Shown: positions 29,099-38,295, counted from the first letter of the stretch. The stretch: 64,000 nucleotides of DNA from Andreprevotia chitinilytica DSM 18519 (GCF_000711875.1 NZ_JONM01000001.1:62001-126000); one strand, 5' to 3'. Notes: generated from the sequence alone by a model not told the origin. Numbers and translations are program-made.

Positions 29099-29170
29099 TG
29101 TAGGAGCGAGCTTGCTCGCGATGGCAACGGTGAATGAAACAGTGCCATCGCGAGCAAGCTCGCTCCTACA
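29099..29170. repeat. REP-type doublet (28-bp perfect inverted repeat)
   Basis: Arms 29099-29126 and 29143-29170 are perfect 28-bp reverse complements around a 16-base loop. Each arm also carries a smaller palindrome (GCGAGCTTGCTCGC). The arm core GTAGGAGCGAGCTTGCTCG closely resembles the REP sequence well known from Pseudomonas. The paired inverted form is that of a REPIN. It sits between pgpA and the convergent msrA and may also act as a transcription terminator. Confidence 0.85.
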
Positions 29171-29292
29171 GCGAATCTTCAGAAAAAAGCACTATATTCC
29201 CTGCATGGAAAACGGTACTTCTTTCTCGAAGAAATAGTATCGGACTTTTAAACCGGCTATTTTACCTATTGAGCTTCGTAATTCATGACCAA

Positions 29293-29832
29293 CTAGGCCG
29301 TTAATTTCCCGAAGTGGCTCAACAACTTGTTCACCTTTGGCCCAACCACCGCCATGCAATAAGGCTGATTAGGGTTCCGGTTGAAATAGTCCTGATGGTA
29401 ATTCTCAGCCGAATAGAACGTTTGCAGTGCGGTGACTTGCGTGACGATGGCGTCCCGGTATTCATGCGCATCGGTCAACGTCTTGATCTTGGCACGGGCC
29501 GCCTGCTCTTGTGCCGCATCGTGATAAAAAATCGCCGAGCGATACTGCGTGCCACTGTCGTTGCCTTGCCGGTTCAGTGTGGTTGGGTCGTGGATGGTGA
29601 AAAAGATGTCGAGCAGGGTATCGAAACTGACGACGCTCGCGTCGAAAGTAATCTGCACCACTTCGGCATGACCGCTGTCACCGCTGCATACGGCCCGGTA
29701 ATCAGGGTTGGGCGTATGGCCACCCATATAGCCGGATACCGCTTTCTCGACCCCGCGCACACGCTGGAAGACCGCTTCCAGGCACCAGAAACATCCGCCA
29801 GCCAAGGTTGCCGTTTCTAATTGGTTGTTCAC
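29293..29832 (-). CDS. msrA: Peptide-methionine (S)-S-oxide reductase
   Basis: A 179-residue repair enzyme reducing methionine-S-sulfoxide. The catalytic GGCFWC motif is near residue 13, and GYMGG and the QYRSAIFYH block follow. The GTG at 29832, preceded by GAGG, is the likely start; a longer frame upstream adds 23 residues without similarity. It is one of four minus-strand genes downstream of lexA2, though gaps make co-transcription uncertain. Confidence 0.93.
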   Translation of the reverse strand: MNNQLETATLAGGCFWCLEAVFQRVRGVEKAVSGYMGGHTPNPDYRAVCSGDSGHAEVVQITFDASVVSFDTLLDIFFTIHDPTTLNRQGNDSGTQYRSAIFYHDAAQEQAARAKIKTLTDAHEYRDAIVTQVTALQTFYSAENYHQDYFNRNPNQPYCMAVVGPKVNKLLSHFGKLTA

Positions 29833-29922
29833 GATATTTTTCCTCAATGAGTGCTTGGGCAAATTCCGGTTGATATATCGGAATACACCAAGCCATTGCA
29901 CGGTGGTATCGCTACTGATTGA

Positions 29923-30186
29923 TTAGCGACGCCGTTTGTATTTTTGCCAATAACCAAACTCTTCTTCGTGCACTTCAAGATCAATTTCCATAATCCGTTG
30001 TTGCAGCCGCTCTTGAACGTCCTGCACCGCTTTGTTGTAAATGGATGGGCCAATCTCATCGATAAAAAAACCGAGCAAGGCATCTGCCTGCAGATTTCCG
30101 ATTGGCTCTTCCATATGCGTTGCAAAGTAGCGCTCAATGGACTCGATGGCCTCTTTGCGGATGCCTTTGTCTAGTTCAATTGCCAT
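29923..30186 (-). CDS. DUF2164 family protein
   Basis: An 87-residue protein matching the small DUF2164 family: KEAIESIERYFATHMEEPIGNLQADALLGFFIDEIG is the typical core (quoted in part: IERYFATHMEEPIG). Charged, mostly helical, no membrane segment. Function unknown. The ATG at 30186 gives the usual family length. It lies between queF and msrA on the same strand. Confidence 0.78.
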   Translation of the reverse strand: MAIELDKGIRKEAIESIERYFATHMEEPIGNLQADALLGFFIDEIGPSIYNKAVQDVQERLQQRIMEIDLEVHEEEFGYWQKYKRRR

Positions 30187-30283
30187 TACGTGTCGTTCCT
30201 GACTAGTTCGATGGGCTGCGCAGCATTGCGTTTCTCCCCGGATCAGTAGCCCGCCGGAGCAACGCGGCCGCACGATGCGGCTG

Positions 30284-31111
30284 CTATTGTCTGGCGGTTC
30301 GCAGGTTAGTCGGCAAAGGGCCGTTGAAATTACAGCGATATGGATTGATATCGAGCCCGCCGCGGCGGGTGTAGCGCGCGTACACGGCGAGTTTCAATGG
30401 TTTGCAGTCGCGCAGGATGTCCATAAAGATGCGCTCGACGCATTGCTCGTGGAATTCATTATGGTTGCGGAACGAGATCAGATAACGCAGCAAGGATTCG
30501 CGGTTGATCGGCTGGCCGATATAGCGAATCTGCACGCTGGCCCAATCGGGCTGGCCGGTGACAAGGCAATTGGACTTCAGCAGGTTGGAGACGAGCGCTT
30601 CGTCGACCGGGGCATCGGCCTCATCGCATTTGAGCAAGCCGGGCTGCGGGCTGTAGGTGTCGACTTCGATATCGAGGTTGTCGATGCAGTAGCCATCCAG
30701 TTCGGCAAACTTCTGGCCGGTAAAGCGCTCCGCCTCGATCAACTCGACATTGACCGGTGCGCCAGCCGCTTGAGAGAGATCGTCGCGGAGTAGCGTTGCC
30801 AGTGCCTCGCTGTTTTGCAGCTTGGTCTGATTGAAGCTGTTGAGGTAGAGCTTGAAAGACTTGGATTCGATGATATTCGGGCTATCAGCCGGAATGCGAA
30901 AGACCGCCAATGCCACTTGCGGCTTGCCGCGCGGGTTCAGCCAGGAAAGCTCATAGCCGTTCCAGATATCTACGCCCATGAAGGGCAGTGTGCCGGTTAC
31001 GCCGATTTCGTCACGCTTGCCTTGGCGTGGAATGGGGAACAGCAGGCTCGGATCGTATTGCGTGACATAGCTGACAGCTTTGCCGAGCGGAGAGTGTTGA
31101 GCTTCGGTCAT
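30284..31111 (-). CDS. queF: NADPH-dependent 7-cyano-7-deazaguanine reductase
   Basis: A 275-residue bimodular QueF that reduces preQ0 to preQ1 in queuosine tRNA modification. The C-terminal half has the catalytic Cys and Asp in [11 protein letters not shown], and the length is that of the large, E. coli-like form. It starts only 10 bp after the lexA2 stop on the same strand, so it may be expressed from the lexA2 promoter. Confidence 0.95.
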   Translation of the reverse strand: MTEAQHSPLGKAVSYVTQYDPSLLFPIPRQGKRDEIGVTGTLPFMGVDIWNGYELSWLNPRGKPQVALAVFRIPADSPNIIESKSFKLYLNSFNQTKLQNSEALATLLRDDLSQAAGAPVNVELIEAERFTGQKFAELDGYCIDNLDIEVDTYSPQPGLLKCDEADAPVDEALVSNLLKSNCLVTGQPDWASVQIRYIGQPINRESLLRYLISFRNHNEFHEQCVERIFMDILRDCKPLKLAVYARYTRRGGLDINPYRCNFNGPLPTNLRTARQ

Positions 31112-31121
31112 GACCGGTTTC

Positions 31122-31709
31122 CTAACGATATTTACGGACTAGGCCGACCATGATCCCGAAAATTTCCAGTCCTTCCTTGGGGCGGATCGGCTGGAAGTCG
31201 ATGTTTTTTGGCAGCAGCAGATAACCTTGCTTGTCTCGCGCCAGTTCTTTCAGCGTGTATTCGCCATCGACAATCGCTACCACTACGTCGCCAATGCTGG
31301 CTGCGTGGCGTTTTTCCACAATGGCGATATCGCCATCGTGAATGCCGGCTTCCACCATCGAATCGCCGCGCACTTTCACCATGATGGTGTTGGAAGGGCG
31401 GGGGATCAGGTATTCATCGATGGAGAGCGATTCGCTCATCGCATCGTTGGCAGCGGCGGGCAGACCGGCCGGGACGTTGAAATCGGCCAGCTCGCGCTCG
31501 AAGAAACGCTTGGTAGGCGCGAGGCGTTTGTCCGGCGTCATCTCGATGAAACCAGCCAGTGTCAGCCGTTTGACGAGTGCCGAAACCGCCGATTTGGACG
31601 CCATGCCCAGCAGTTCGCCGATCGTGGCGTAGGACGGAAGGATGCGGTAATCGGCGTAGTAATCCTGCAACTTGCCCAGGTATTCGGTATCGCGGTTGGG
31701 GGTGCCCAT
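31122..31709 (-). CDS. lexA2: LexA-type SOS repressor (LexA2)
   Basis: A 195-residue LexA-family protein. Residues 1-70 form a winged helix. Residues 80-195 are a self-cleaving S24 domain with a likely cleavage site at the Ala-Gly of VPAGLPA, the nucleophile Ser in GDSMVEAG and the Lys in YTLKELAR. Its neighbourhood (imuA-imuB-dnaE2) is that of the LexA2 proteins found beside such cassettes. The ATG at 31709 is preferred over an in-frame GTG at 31724, which would leave a leader of only about ten bases. Matching palindromes sit in its own promoter. Confidence 0.88.
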   Translation of the reverse strand: MGTPNRDTEYLGKLQDYYADYRILPSYATIGELLGMASKSAVSALVKRLTLAGFIEMTPDKRLAPTKRFFERELADFNVPAGLPAAANDAMSESLSIDEYLIPRPSNTIMVKVRGDSMVEAGIHDGDIAIVEKRHAASIGDVVVAIVDGEYTLKELARDKQGYLLLPKNIDFQPIRPKEGLEIFGIMVGLVRKYR

Positions 31710-31725
31710 TTGATACTCGCTCACA

Positions 31726-31770
31726 GAACATTCGTTCGCTCATTTTGGGTGAACGAACGTACAGTGTCAA
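31726..31770 (-). promoter_or_regulatory. lexA2 promoter with two LexA-like operators
   Basis: On the minus strand TTGACA (31765-31770) and CAAAAT (31742-31747) are 17 bp apart. A palindrome GAAC-N4-GTAC (31751-31762) fills the spacer, and a second, perfect GAAC-N4-GTTC (31726-31737) covers the predicted start point near 31735. This arrangement predicts tight autorepression. The motif is not the E. coli CTGT-N8-ACAG box. Confidence 0.75.
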
Positions 31771-31842
31771 TCGTCGGCCCGGCGGGTTGTCGCAGACTGA
31801 CTCAGGTAGAATGCCGCCTTCACTCGATTCAAGGACAGCTGC

Positions 31843-32802
31843 GTGCGGATTTATCTGGCACCGATGGAAGGATTGCTCGATCACGTGTTGCGCGACATGC
31901 TCACCCGCCTGGGTGGCGTGGATATCTGCGTGACCGAGTTCGTGCGGGTGTCGGGCACGCTGCTGCCGAACAAGGTCTTCCACCGCATCGCGCCGGAATT
32001 GCTTCATGGCAGCAAGACGCCGGCCGGTGTGCCGGTGCGGGTGCAATTGCTGGGTTCCGATCCGGTGTGCCTGGGCGAAAACGCTGCCAAGCTGGCGGCG
32101 CTGAATCCGGCCGGGATCGATCTCAATTTTGGCTGCCCGGCCAAGACGGTAAACCGCCATCGCGGCGGTGCGGTGCTGTTGACCGAGCCGGAGTTGCTGC
32201 ACGACATCGTCGCCGCCGTGCGTCGTGCCGTCCCGAAACACATCATCGTGACTGCCAAGATGCGGCTGGGTTACGAAGATCGCACCAGAAAGCTCGAATG
32301 CGCCCAAGCCATCGAATCGGCCGGCGCAGCAGAGTTGGTCGTGCACGCCCGGACCAAGACCGATGGCTACAAGCCGCCAGCGTATTGGGAAGAGCTGCCG
32401 GCCATCCGTGAAGCGATCCAGATTCCGCTGATCGCCAATGGCGAAATCTGGAATCTGGATGACCTGAACCGCTGTCGCACTGTTTCCGGCTGTGATGACG
32501 TGATGCTCGGCCGTGGCATGGTTGCATCGCCCGGTTTGGCGCGTGTCGCCAAGGGGCAGGGCGGCGCAAGCTGGGCAGAAATCGAGCCGCTGCTGCGCCT
32601 CTTCTGGCAAAAGGTCGAGCCCGAAGTGCTGCCCAAGCATCGTGCCGGCCGGCTCAAGCAATGGCTGGCCTATTTGCGCAAGGTCTATCCCGAGGCCGAT
32701 GCGCTGTTCCTCTCTTGCCGGACGATCACGGAGCCCGCTGAAATCGAGCAGCTGGTTTTCCCGGCCCTGCTGTCGTCTCGTTCACTCGCTCTCCCAGCCT
32801 GA
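31843..32802 (+). CDS. dusC: tRNA-dihydrouridine(16) synthase DusC
   Basis: A 319-residue FMN enzyme reducing uridine 16 in tRNA. YLAPMEGLLDHVLRDML is the N-terminal Dus signature; FGCPAKTVNRHRGG holds the catalytic Cys and VHARTKTDGY the FMN-site residues. The start is GTG at 31843, after AAGGAC. It diverges from lexA2 and lies between lexA2 and imuA, splitting the cassette; nothing suggests a role in mutagenesis. Confidence 0.93.
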   Translation: MRIYLAPMEGLLDHVLRDMLTRLGGVDICVTEFVRVSGTLLPNKVFHRIAPELLHGSKTPAGVPVRVQLLGSDPVCLGENAAKLAALNPAGIDLNFGCPAKTVNRHRGGAVLLTEPELLHDIVAAVRRAVPKHIIVTAKMRLGYEDRTRKLECAQAIESAGAAELVVHARTKTDGYKPPAYWEELPAIREAIQIPLIANGEIWNLDDLNRCRTVSGCDDVMLGRGMVASPGLARVAKGQGGASWAEIEPLLRLFWQKVEPEVLPKHRAGRLKQWLAYLRKVYPEADALFLSCRTITEPAEIEQLVFPALLSSRSLALPA

Positions 32803-32907
32803 TTCACTCCCCTGAACGCGTTGTATAGCGTGAATTGACCTGCCACAGGCCGCCTTGATGCGGACTGTATGCGGGCGCTCGCGTTGCGCCGTTCATCAAT
32901 CTACAAC

Positions 32908-32936
32908 TTGATGATAGAACGATCGTTCTGTATTCT
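32908..32936 (+). promoter_or_regulatory. imuA promoter with LexA-like operator in the spacer
   Basis: TTGATG (32908-32913) and TATTCT (32931-32936) are 17 bp apart, and the 14-bp perfect palindrome AGAACGATCGTTCT (32916-32929) occupies the spacer. The core GAAC-N4-GTTC is the same as at lexA2. The imuA ATG lies 31 bp after the -10 box. Confidence 0.78.
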
Positions 32937-32966
32937 CGAGTTGTCTGGTTACTCACGAGCAAGTCC

Positions 32967-33689
32967 ATGAGCTCCGCCTTGCGCGATGTATTGCGCCACC
33001 CAGCCATCTGGCAAGGCAATGCTGGCGGTATGACTGCTGGCGATGTGCTCGCCAGTGGTTTTGCCACGCTGGATGCCGTGTTGCCCGGCGGCGGCTGGCC
33101 GCGCACCGCTGTGACCGAACTATTGGTGACACGCCCCGGCAGTGGCGAATTGGCATTGCTCTGGCCGATGCTGGCGCGCTTGAGCCGCCAGGCCGCGCTG
33201 GTGCTGGTGAACCCGCCGCTGATTCCTTATGCACCCGCTTGGCAGCAGGCGGGGCTGCGCTTGCAGCGGCTGATCCGGGTGCAGCCGCCTTCCGTGGCCG
33301 AAGCACTCTGGACAATGGAGCAAGCATTGCGTGAATCCAGCTGCGGCGCGGTGCTCGGCTGGTTTTGTGGCGGTGTGGATGATCGGGCCGCACGCCGGCT
33401 GCAGCTGGCGGCGCGTGAAGGCGGGGGCTGTGGGTTGTTGGTGCGGGCTGGCCGCATGCCACAGGCTGCTGTCGATGGCTTGCCCTTGCCGCTGCGTCTG
33501 GCTGTGTCGCCAGCGCCGCAGGGCTGGCAGGTAAGAGTGCTCAAGCGGCGCGGTTTGCCATTGACCGAGCCGGTGTTGTTGTCATTTCAGGAGGGGCATC
33601 ATGCTTTGGCTGGCGCTCGCATTGCCGCAACTACCGCTGGATGTCTTCGCGACGGCGGTGTATCTGTCGCCTCAAGAGTCGCCCGCTGA
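32967..33689 (+). CDS. imuA: ImuA, translesion mutagenesis accessory protein
   Basis: A 240-residue RecA/SulA-like protein found only with imuB and dnaE2. LPGGGWPRTAVTELL near residue 35 occupies the Walker A position but lacks the GKT residues, and LVNPPLIPYAPAWQQAGL follows, as usual for ImuA. It is thought to assist ImuB and DnaE2 at lesions. The last 89 bases overlap imuB in another frame. Expression is predicted to be damage-inducible through the operator upstream. Confidence 0.9.
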   Translation: MSSALRDVLRHPAIWQGNAGGMTAGDVLASGFATLDAVLPGGGWPRTAVTELLVTRPGSGELALLWPMLARLSRQAALVLVNPPLIPYAPAWQQAGLRLQRLIRVQPPSVAEALWTMEQALRESSCGAVLGWFCGGVDDRAARRLQLAAREGGGCGLLVRAGRMPQAAVDGLPLPLRLAVSPAPQGWQVRVLKRRGLPLTEPVLLSFQEGHHALAGARIAATTAGCLRDGGVSVASRVAR

Positions 33690-35067
33690 GCCGGCCCAGT
33701 CGGTCTTGCCGCGCATCGTCGTCTCGCCGGAAGGGCGCACTGAACGCTTGATTCTGGTCGATGAATTAGCCGCTTCGCTCGGTTTGCAGGTTGGCATGAA
33801 GCTCTCTGCCGCGCTGGCGCTGGCGAACGAGCTGACCATCCTCTCGCGCAAGCCGCAGGCCGAGGCTGAAACGCTGATCGCGCTGGCCTGCTGGGCACAG
33901 CAATTCACGCCAACGGTGGTGATCGAGTCGCCGGCGACTTTGCTGCTGGAAATCGGTGGTTGCCTGCGGTATTTCGGTGGTTTGCCTGTCCTGATCACGG
34001 CCGTGGAGGATGGGCTGCAGCAACTGGGGCATCATGCCGTGTTGGGATGCGCTCCGACACCGCTTGCCGCGCAATGGCGTGCCTGGCAAGGGTTGAGCGA
34101 TCCAGTGCTGAGGAGTGCGGATTTGCCAGAGGCGCTGGCTCCGTTACCAGTCAAGCGCTTGGGCTTGGCGGCCGAGAGTGAAACCGGCCTGACCCAACTG
34201 GGCATCGAGACAGTCGGTGCATTGTTGGCATTACCACATGCCGGTCTGGCCCGCCGCTTTACGCCCGCCTTGCCTTTGTTGCTGGAGCGGGCCTTGGGCG
34301 AGGCCGCTGATCCACGCGAACCCTTCATTCCTCCTAATCGCTTCGAGCACGGCATCGATTTGGATTGGCCGTTCGAGACGGTCGAGATATTCCTGATCCT
34401 GGCGCGCCGCTTGATCGACGAGCTGACCGGGTTCCTGACCGGGCGTGGTTTGGGCGTGCAGACGGTGCAGTTTCGTTTCCAGCATGAAGAACTGCCCACA
34501 ACCACCTTATCCCTCGGCTTTGGCCGGCCGACACGGCGCACTACCGAGATGCTGGCGGTGTTGCGCGAGCGGGTGGCGCACTACGCGCTGGCTGCACCGG
34601 TGAAAACAATCACGCTGGTCGCTGAGACCCTGCATACGCTGAATGGCCGGCCATTGACCTTGTTCGGTAGTGAGTCGGGCGAGGTGGAGGTTGAATTGCT
34701 GGTGGCGCGTCTGAAAGCCCGGCTGGGTGAGGATGCGGTGAATGGCATCGTGACTGTGCAGGATCACCGGCCCGAACGCGCTTGGGCACTTGCACCTGTG
34801 GGCGCTGAATCGGCCGCGTTGCCGGTTGGCCCGCGCCCCGGCTGGTTGTTGCCGGCCCCCAGACAGCTGCCGATCCGGCAGGAAAAACCCTGGCATGGCG
34901 AGCCGCTGTCTTTCATCAGTCGGGCCGAGCGGATCGAATCCGGCTGGTGGGACGATGCCACGGTGGCGCGGGATTATTACGTGGCGAGTGGCCCGTCTGG
35001 CGCGCGGTATTGGATTTTTCAAGACCGGGCCACGCAGGACTGGTGGCTACATGGCTTGTTTGGGTGA
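33601..35067 (+). CDS. imuB: ImuB, catalytically inactive Y-family polymerase homologue
   Basis: A 488-residue Y-family protein starting MLWLALALPQLPLDVF. The metal-binding acidic residues of active enzymes are missing: the usual SIDE motif reads TLLLE (near residue 104). That is the established state of ImuB, which serves as an adaptor linking DnaE2 to the sliding clamp. A strong AGGAGGGG ribosome site inside imuA precedes the ATG. The C-terminal 100 residues are the ImuB-specific tail. Confidence 0.92.
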   Translation: MLWLALALPQLPLDVFATAVYLSPQESPAEPAQSVLPRIVVSPEGRTERLILVDELAASLGLQVGMKLSAALALANELTILSRKPQAEAETLIALACWAQQFTPTVVIESPATLLLEIGGCLRYFGGLPVLITAVEDGLQQLGHHAVLGCAPTPLAAQWRAWQGLSDPVLRSADLPEALAPLPVKRLGLAAESETGLTQLGIETVGALLALPHAGLARRFTPALPLLLERALGEAADPREPFIPPNRFEHGIDLDWPFETVEIFLILARRLIDELTGFLTGRGLGVQTVQFRFQHEELPTTTLSLGFGRPTRRTTEMLAVLRERVAHYALAAPVKTITLVAETLHTLNGRPLTLFGSESGEVEVELLVARLKARLGEDAVNGIVTVQDHRPERAWALAPVGAESAALPVGPRPGWLLPAPRQLPIRQEKPWHGEPLSFISRAERIESGWWDDATVARDYYVASGPSGARYWIFQDRATQDWWLHGLFG

Positions 35068-35072
35068 GTCCG

Positions 35073-38000
35073 ATGCCTGTACCTGATCAGTCACCCACCT
35101 CATCCGCGATTGCGATTGGCCTGCCGGACTATGCCGAGCTGCATTGCCTGAGCAATTTCTCGTTCCAGCGCGGTGCTTCGCGGGCTAGTGAGCTGGCCGA
35201 ACGCGCCAAATCGATGGGGTATGCCGCCTTGGCTGTCACGGATGAATGCTCGCTGGCCGGCATTGTGCGGGCGCATCAGGCCGCGAAGGAAGCTGGCCTC
35301 AAGCTGCTGGTCGGCGCGGAATTCACACTGCTCGATGGCTTGAAGCTGGTACTGATTGCGCCGGATCGGGTGGCGTATGGCGATCTTTCCGAGCTGATCA
35401 CGCGTGGTCGGCGTGCTGCAGAAAAAGGTGAGTACCGGCTGGATCGCGACGATATCGCGGATTTCTCCCGTCACCTGCTCGCGCTCTGGTTGCCATCCGC
35501 GCAGCCAGCGTTACGAGATGGCGCCTGGTTTGCCACGTTTTTTCCGGAACGCAGCTGGATCGCGGTTGAGCTGCATCAAGGGCCGGACGACCGTGGGCGC
35601 TTGGCCCAGTTGCAATGGCTCGGGAAGGAAACAGGCTTGCCCTTGGTGGCCGCCGGCGACGTGCATATGCATGTTCGTTCTCGGCGGGCGCTGCAGGATC
35701 TGCTGACGGCGGTGCGTATCGGTCAGCCGGTGGCGCAATGTGGGCACGCTTTGTTTCCCAACGGCGAACGGCATTTGCGCTCCCGATTGCAACTGGGCTT
35801 GGTGTACCCGGCTGCCTTGCTGGCGGAGACGTTGCGCATCGCCGAGCGCTGTACGTTTTCGCTGGATGAGCTGAAGTACGACTATCCCTCCGAACTGGTG
35901 CCGGTCGGGCTGACGGCGAGCGAGCATCTGGCCAATCTGGTGGCGGCGGGACTGGTCAAGCGTTACCCGGACGGCGTACCGGGCAAGGTGCAAAAGCAGG
36001 TGCATGAAGAGTTGGCGTTGATTGCCGAGCTGGAATACGAACCGTATTTCCTCACCGTGCATGACATCGTGGTCTTTGCTCGCAGCCAGGGCATCCTGTG
36101 CCAGGGGCGCGGCTCGGCGGCGAATTCGGCCGTCTGTTATGCCTTGCACATCACTGAGGTCGACCCCAAGGAAGGCAATCTGCTGTTCGGGCGTTTTATC
36201 TCCAAAGAACGGGGTGAGCCACCGGATATCGATGTCGATTTCGAGCATGACCGGCGCGAGGAGGTGATCCAGTATTTGTACCGAAAATACAGCCGGGAAC
36301 GCACGGCACTGGCAGCGACGGTGATCAGCTACCGCACCAAATCTTGCTTGCGCGATGTCGGTCGTGCGCTGGGGCTGGCGGAAGATCAGCTGGATCGGCT
36401 GGCCAAGAATCTTTCTTGGTGGGAAAGCCGCGATCAGCTCGGGCAGCGGATGATCGAAGCGGGTCTTGATCCGGATAGCCGGTCGGTGCGCTTGCTGCTG
36501 CAATTCGTGCACACCTTGCGCGGTTTCCCTCGCCATTTATCCCAGCATGTCGGCGGCTTTGTTTTTTCGAGCGGTCCTTTGGCACGGCTGGTGCCGATTG
36601 AAAATGCCGCCATGCCGGAACGTACCGTGATCCAGTGGGATAAAGACGATCTGGATGCCGTCGGTTTGCTCAAAGTCGACGTCCTTGCATTGGGCATGCT
36701 GTCGGCGATCCGCCGCACCTTGCAGCTGGTCTCGGCAATCCGCAACAAGCCATTCGGCATGGAGCACGTGCCGCGCGAAGTGCCGGCGGTCTACGAAATG
36801 CTGGGCCACGCTGATGCGATTGGTGTGTTTCAGGTCGAGTCGCGGGCGCAGATGAGCATGCTGCCTCGCCTGCGACCAACGAAATTTTATGACTTGGTGA
36901 TTGAAGTGGCGATCGTGCGGCCGGGGCCGATTCAGGGGGGGATGGTGCATCCGTATCTGAAACGTCGGCAAAACCCAGCACTGGTGACTTATGAGAAGGA
37001 AGTGCTAAGAGATGTGTTGTCCCGCACGCTGGGCGTGCCGATTTTCCAGGAGCAGGTGATGCGGCTGGCGGAAGTAGCCGCGAATTTCACACCGGGCCAA
37101 GCCGATGATTTACGCCGCTCGATGGCATCCTGGCGGCGTACAGGCAAGCTGAGAGAATACGAACAACAACTGCTCGATGGTATGACCAAGAATGGCTACT
37201 CGCCAGCTTTCGCCAAAAGCATCATCCAGCAGATCGAAGGTTTTTCCGAATACGGCTTCCCGGAATCGCACGCCGCGAGTTTCGCCCAGTTGGCATATAC
37301 CTCGGCGTGGCTCAAATGCTTCGAACCCGCTGCATTTCTATGTGGCCTGCTCAATTCGCTGCCGATGGGGTTCTATTCCGCCTATCAACTGATTCAGGAT
37401 GCGCAACGGCATGGCATCGAGGCCTTGCCGGTCGATGTGCAGCACAGCGATTGGGATAGCGTATTGGAGGCTGGGAGTGGAGCAGGGCCGCCGGCAACCA
37501 TCAAGCCGACAGCCGAACAGCTGCCCCAACCCGCTGTTCGGCTCGGTTTCAATCGCGTGACGGGGCTGGGCGAGGAGGTTGGCAGGCGGATTGCCAGCGT
37601 CCGGCCAGCAGATGGCTTCAAGAGCGTGGAGGCGCTACAGCAGCTGGCCGAGCTGGATCGGCGCGCCATGACGGCGCTGACCGAAGCCGGTGCCTTGGCG
37701 GCATTCGCACAGCACCGGCGTGAGGCATGGTGGCGGGTTAGCGGCCTTGATGGTCGGTGCGATTTGGGCACCAGCGATATGGATGCGGTGCCTGCGATAC
37801 AGGCCCCCACATTGGGCGATGAGATCGTGACCGATTACCGCAGCCTCGGGCTAACACTACGCGCCCATCCGCTCAGCCTGTTGCGCAAACGGCTGCGCCA
37901 GGAGCGGCTGCTCACCGCAGAAGAAATTCGCGCTTGCCCGGACTGTCGGATTGCCCGTGCTTGCGGCATCGTGGTTGGTCGCCAGCATCCCGGCACTGCC

Positions 38001-38228
38001 AACGGAGTGACGTTCGTGACGTTGGAAGATGAAACAGGCAACGTCAACGTGATCGTCAAGAAGGACTTGGGCGATCAGTTCCGGCGCGAGCTGCTGCAAT
38101 CGCGTTTGATGGCGGTGTATGGCGTGGTGCAGCGGCAAGGGGAGGTGGTACATCTGCTGGCCAAGCGCTTGGTGGATAAGACCGCTTGGCTGGGGCGGCT
38201 GGAGACGGTGAGCAGGGACTTCCACTGA
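35073..38228 (+). CDS. dnaE2: Error-prone DNA polymerase DnaE2
   Basis: A 1051-residue C-family polymerase. The N-terminal PHP domain begins near YAELHCLSNFSFQRGAS; the polymerase active site has PDIDVDFEHDRR near residue 387 and a third carboxylate block further on; an OB-fold lies at about 950-1030. The length is that of DnaE2 rather than replicative DnaE1 (about 1160). It performs damage-induced mutagenic synthesis with ImuA and ImuB. The ATG at 35073 is five bases after the imuB stop; the longer upstream frame lies inside imuB. Confidence 0.94.
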   Translation: MPVPDQSPTSSAIAIGLPDYAELHCLSNFSFQRGASRASELAERAKSMGYAALAVTDECSLAGIVRAHQAAKEAGLKLLVGAEFTLLDGLKLVLIAPDRVAYGDLSELITRGRRAAEKGEYRLDRDDIADFSRHLLALWLPSAQPALRDGAWFATFFPERSWIAVELHQGPDDRGRLAQLQWLGKETGLPLVAAGDVHMHVRSRRALQDLLTAVRIGQPVAQCGHALFPNGERHLRSRLQLGLVYPAALLAETLRIAERCTFSLDELKYDYPSELVPVGLTASEHLANLVAAGLVKRYPDGVPGKVQKQVHEELALIAELEYEPYFLTVHDIVVFARSQGILCQGRGSAANSAVCYALHITEVDPKEGNLLFGRFISKERGEPPDIDVDFEHDRREEVIQYLYRKYSRERTALAATVISYRTKSCLRDVGRALGLAEDQLDRLAKNLSWWESRDQLGQRMIEAGLDPDSRSVRLLLQFVHTLRGFPRHLSQHVGGFVFSSGPLARLVPIENAAMPERTVIQWDKDDLDAVGLLKVDVLALGMLSAIRRTLQLVSAIRNKPFGMEHVPREVPAVYEMLGHADAIGVFQVESRAQMSMLPRLRPTKFYDLVIEVAIVRPGPIQGGMVHPYLKRRQNPALVTYEKEVLRDVLSRTLGVPIFQEQVMRLAEVAANFTPGQADDLRRSMASWRRTGKLREYEQQLLDGMTKNGYSPAFAKSIIQQIEGFSEYGFPESHAASFAQLAYTSAWLKCFEPAAFLCGLLNSLPMGFYSAYQLIQDAQRHGIEALPVDVQHSDWDSVLEAGSGAGPPATIKPTAEQLPQPAVRLGFNRVTGLGEEVGRRIASVRPADGFKSVEALQQLAELDRRAMTALTEAGALAAFAQHRREAWWRVSGLDGRCDLGTSDMDAVPAIQAPTLGDEIVTDYRSLGLTLRAHPLSLLRKRLRQERLLTAEEIRACPDCRIARACGIVVGRQHPGTANGVTFVTLEDETGNVNVIVKKDLGDQFRRELLQSRLMAVYGVVQRQGEVVHLLAKRLVDKTAWLGRLETVSRDFH

Positions 38229-38242
38229 AGGCAGTTACGAAA

Positions 38243-38271
38243 ACGGGTGACTGCGTTGGCTAGTCACCCGT
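38243..38271. terminator. Bidirectional terminator between dnaE2 and ccoH
   Basis: A 10-bp perfect stem (ACGGGTGACT with AGTCACCCGT) and a 9-base loop, flanked by AAA on the left and TTCTC on the right, between two converging genes. Confidence 0.75.
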
Positions 38272-38295
38272 TCTCAAATCACTTTTTCAAACTGC

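Noticed and set aside
31722-31724. GTG start for lexA2
   Set aside because: It would sit about ten bases from the predicted transcript start with no ribosome site; the ATG at 31709 is preceded by a purine-rich GAGCGAG.
32916-32950. E. coli-type SOS box (CTGT-N8-ACAG) at imuA
   Set aside because: CTGT is present after the palindrome but no ACAG follows at the required distance.
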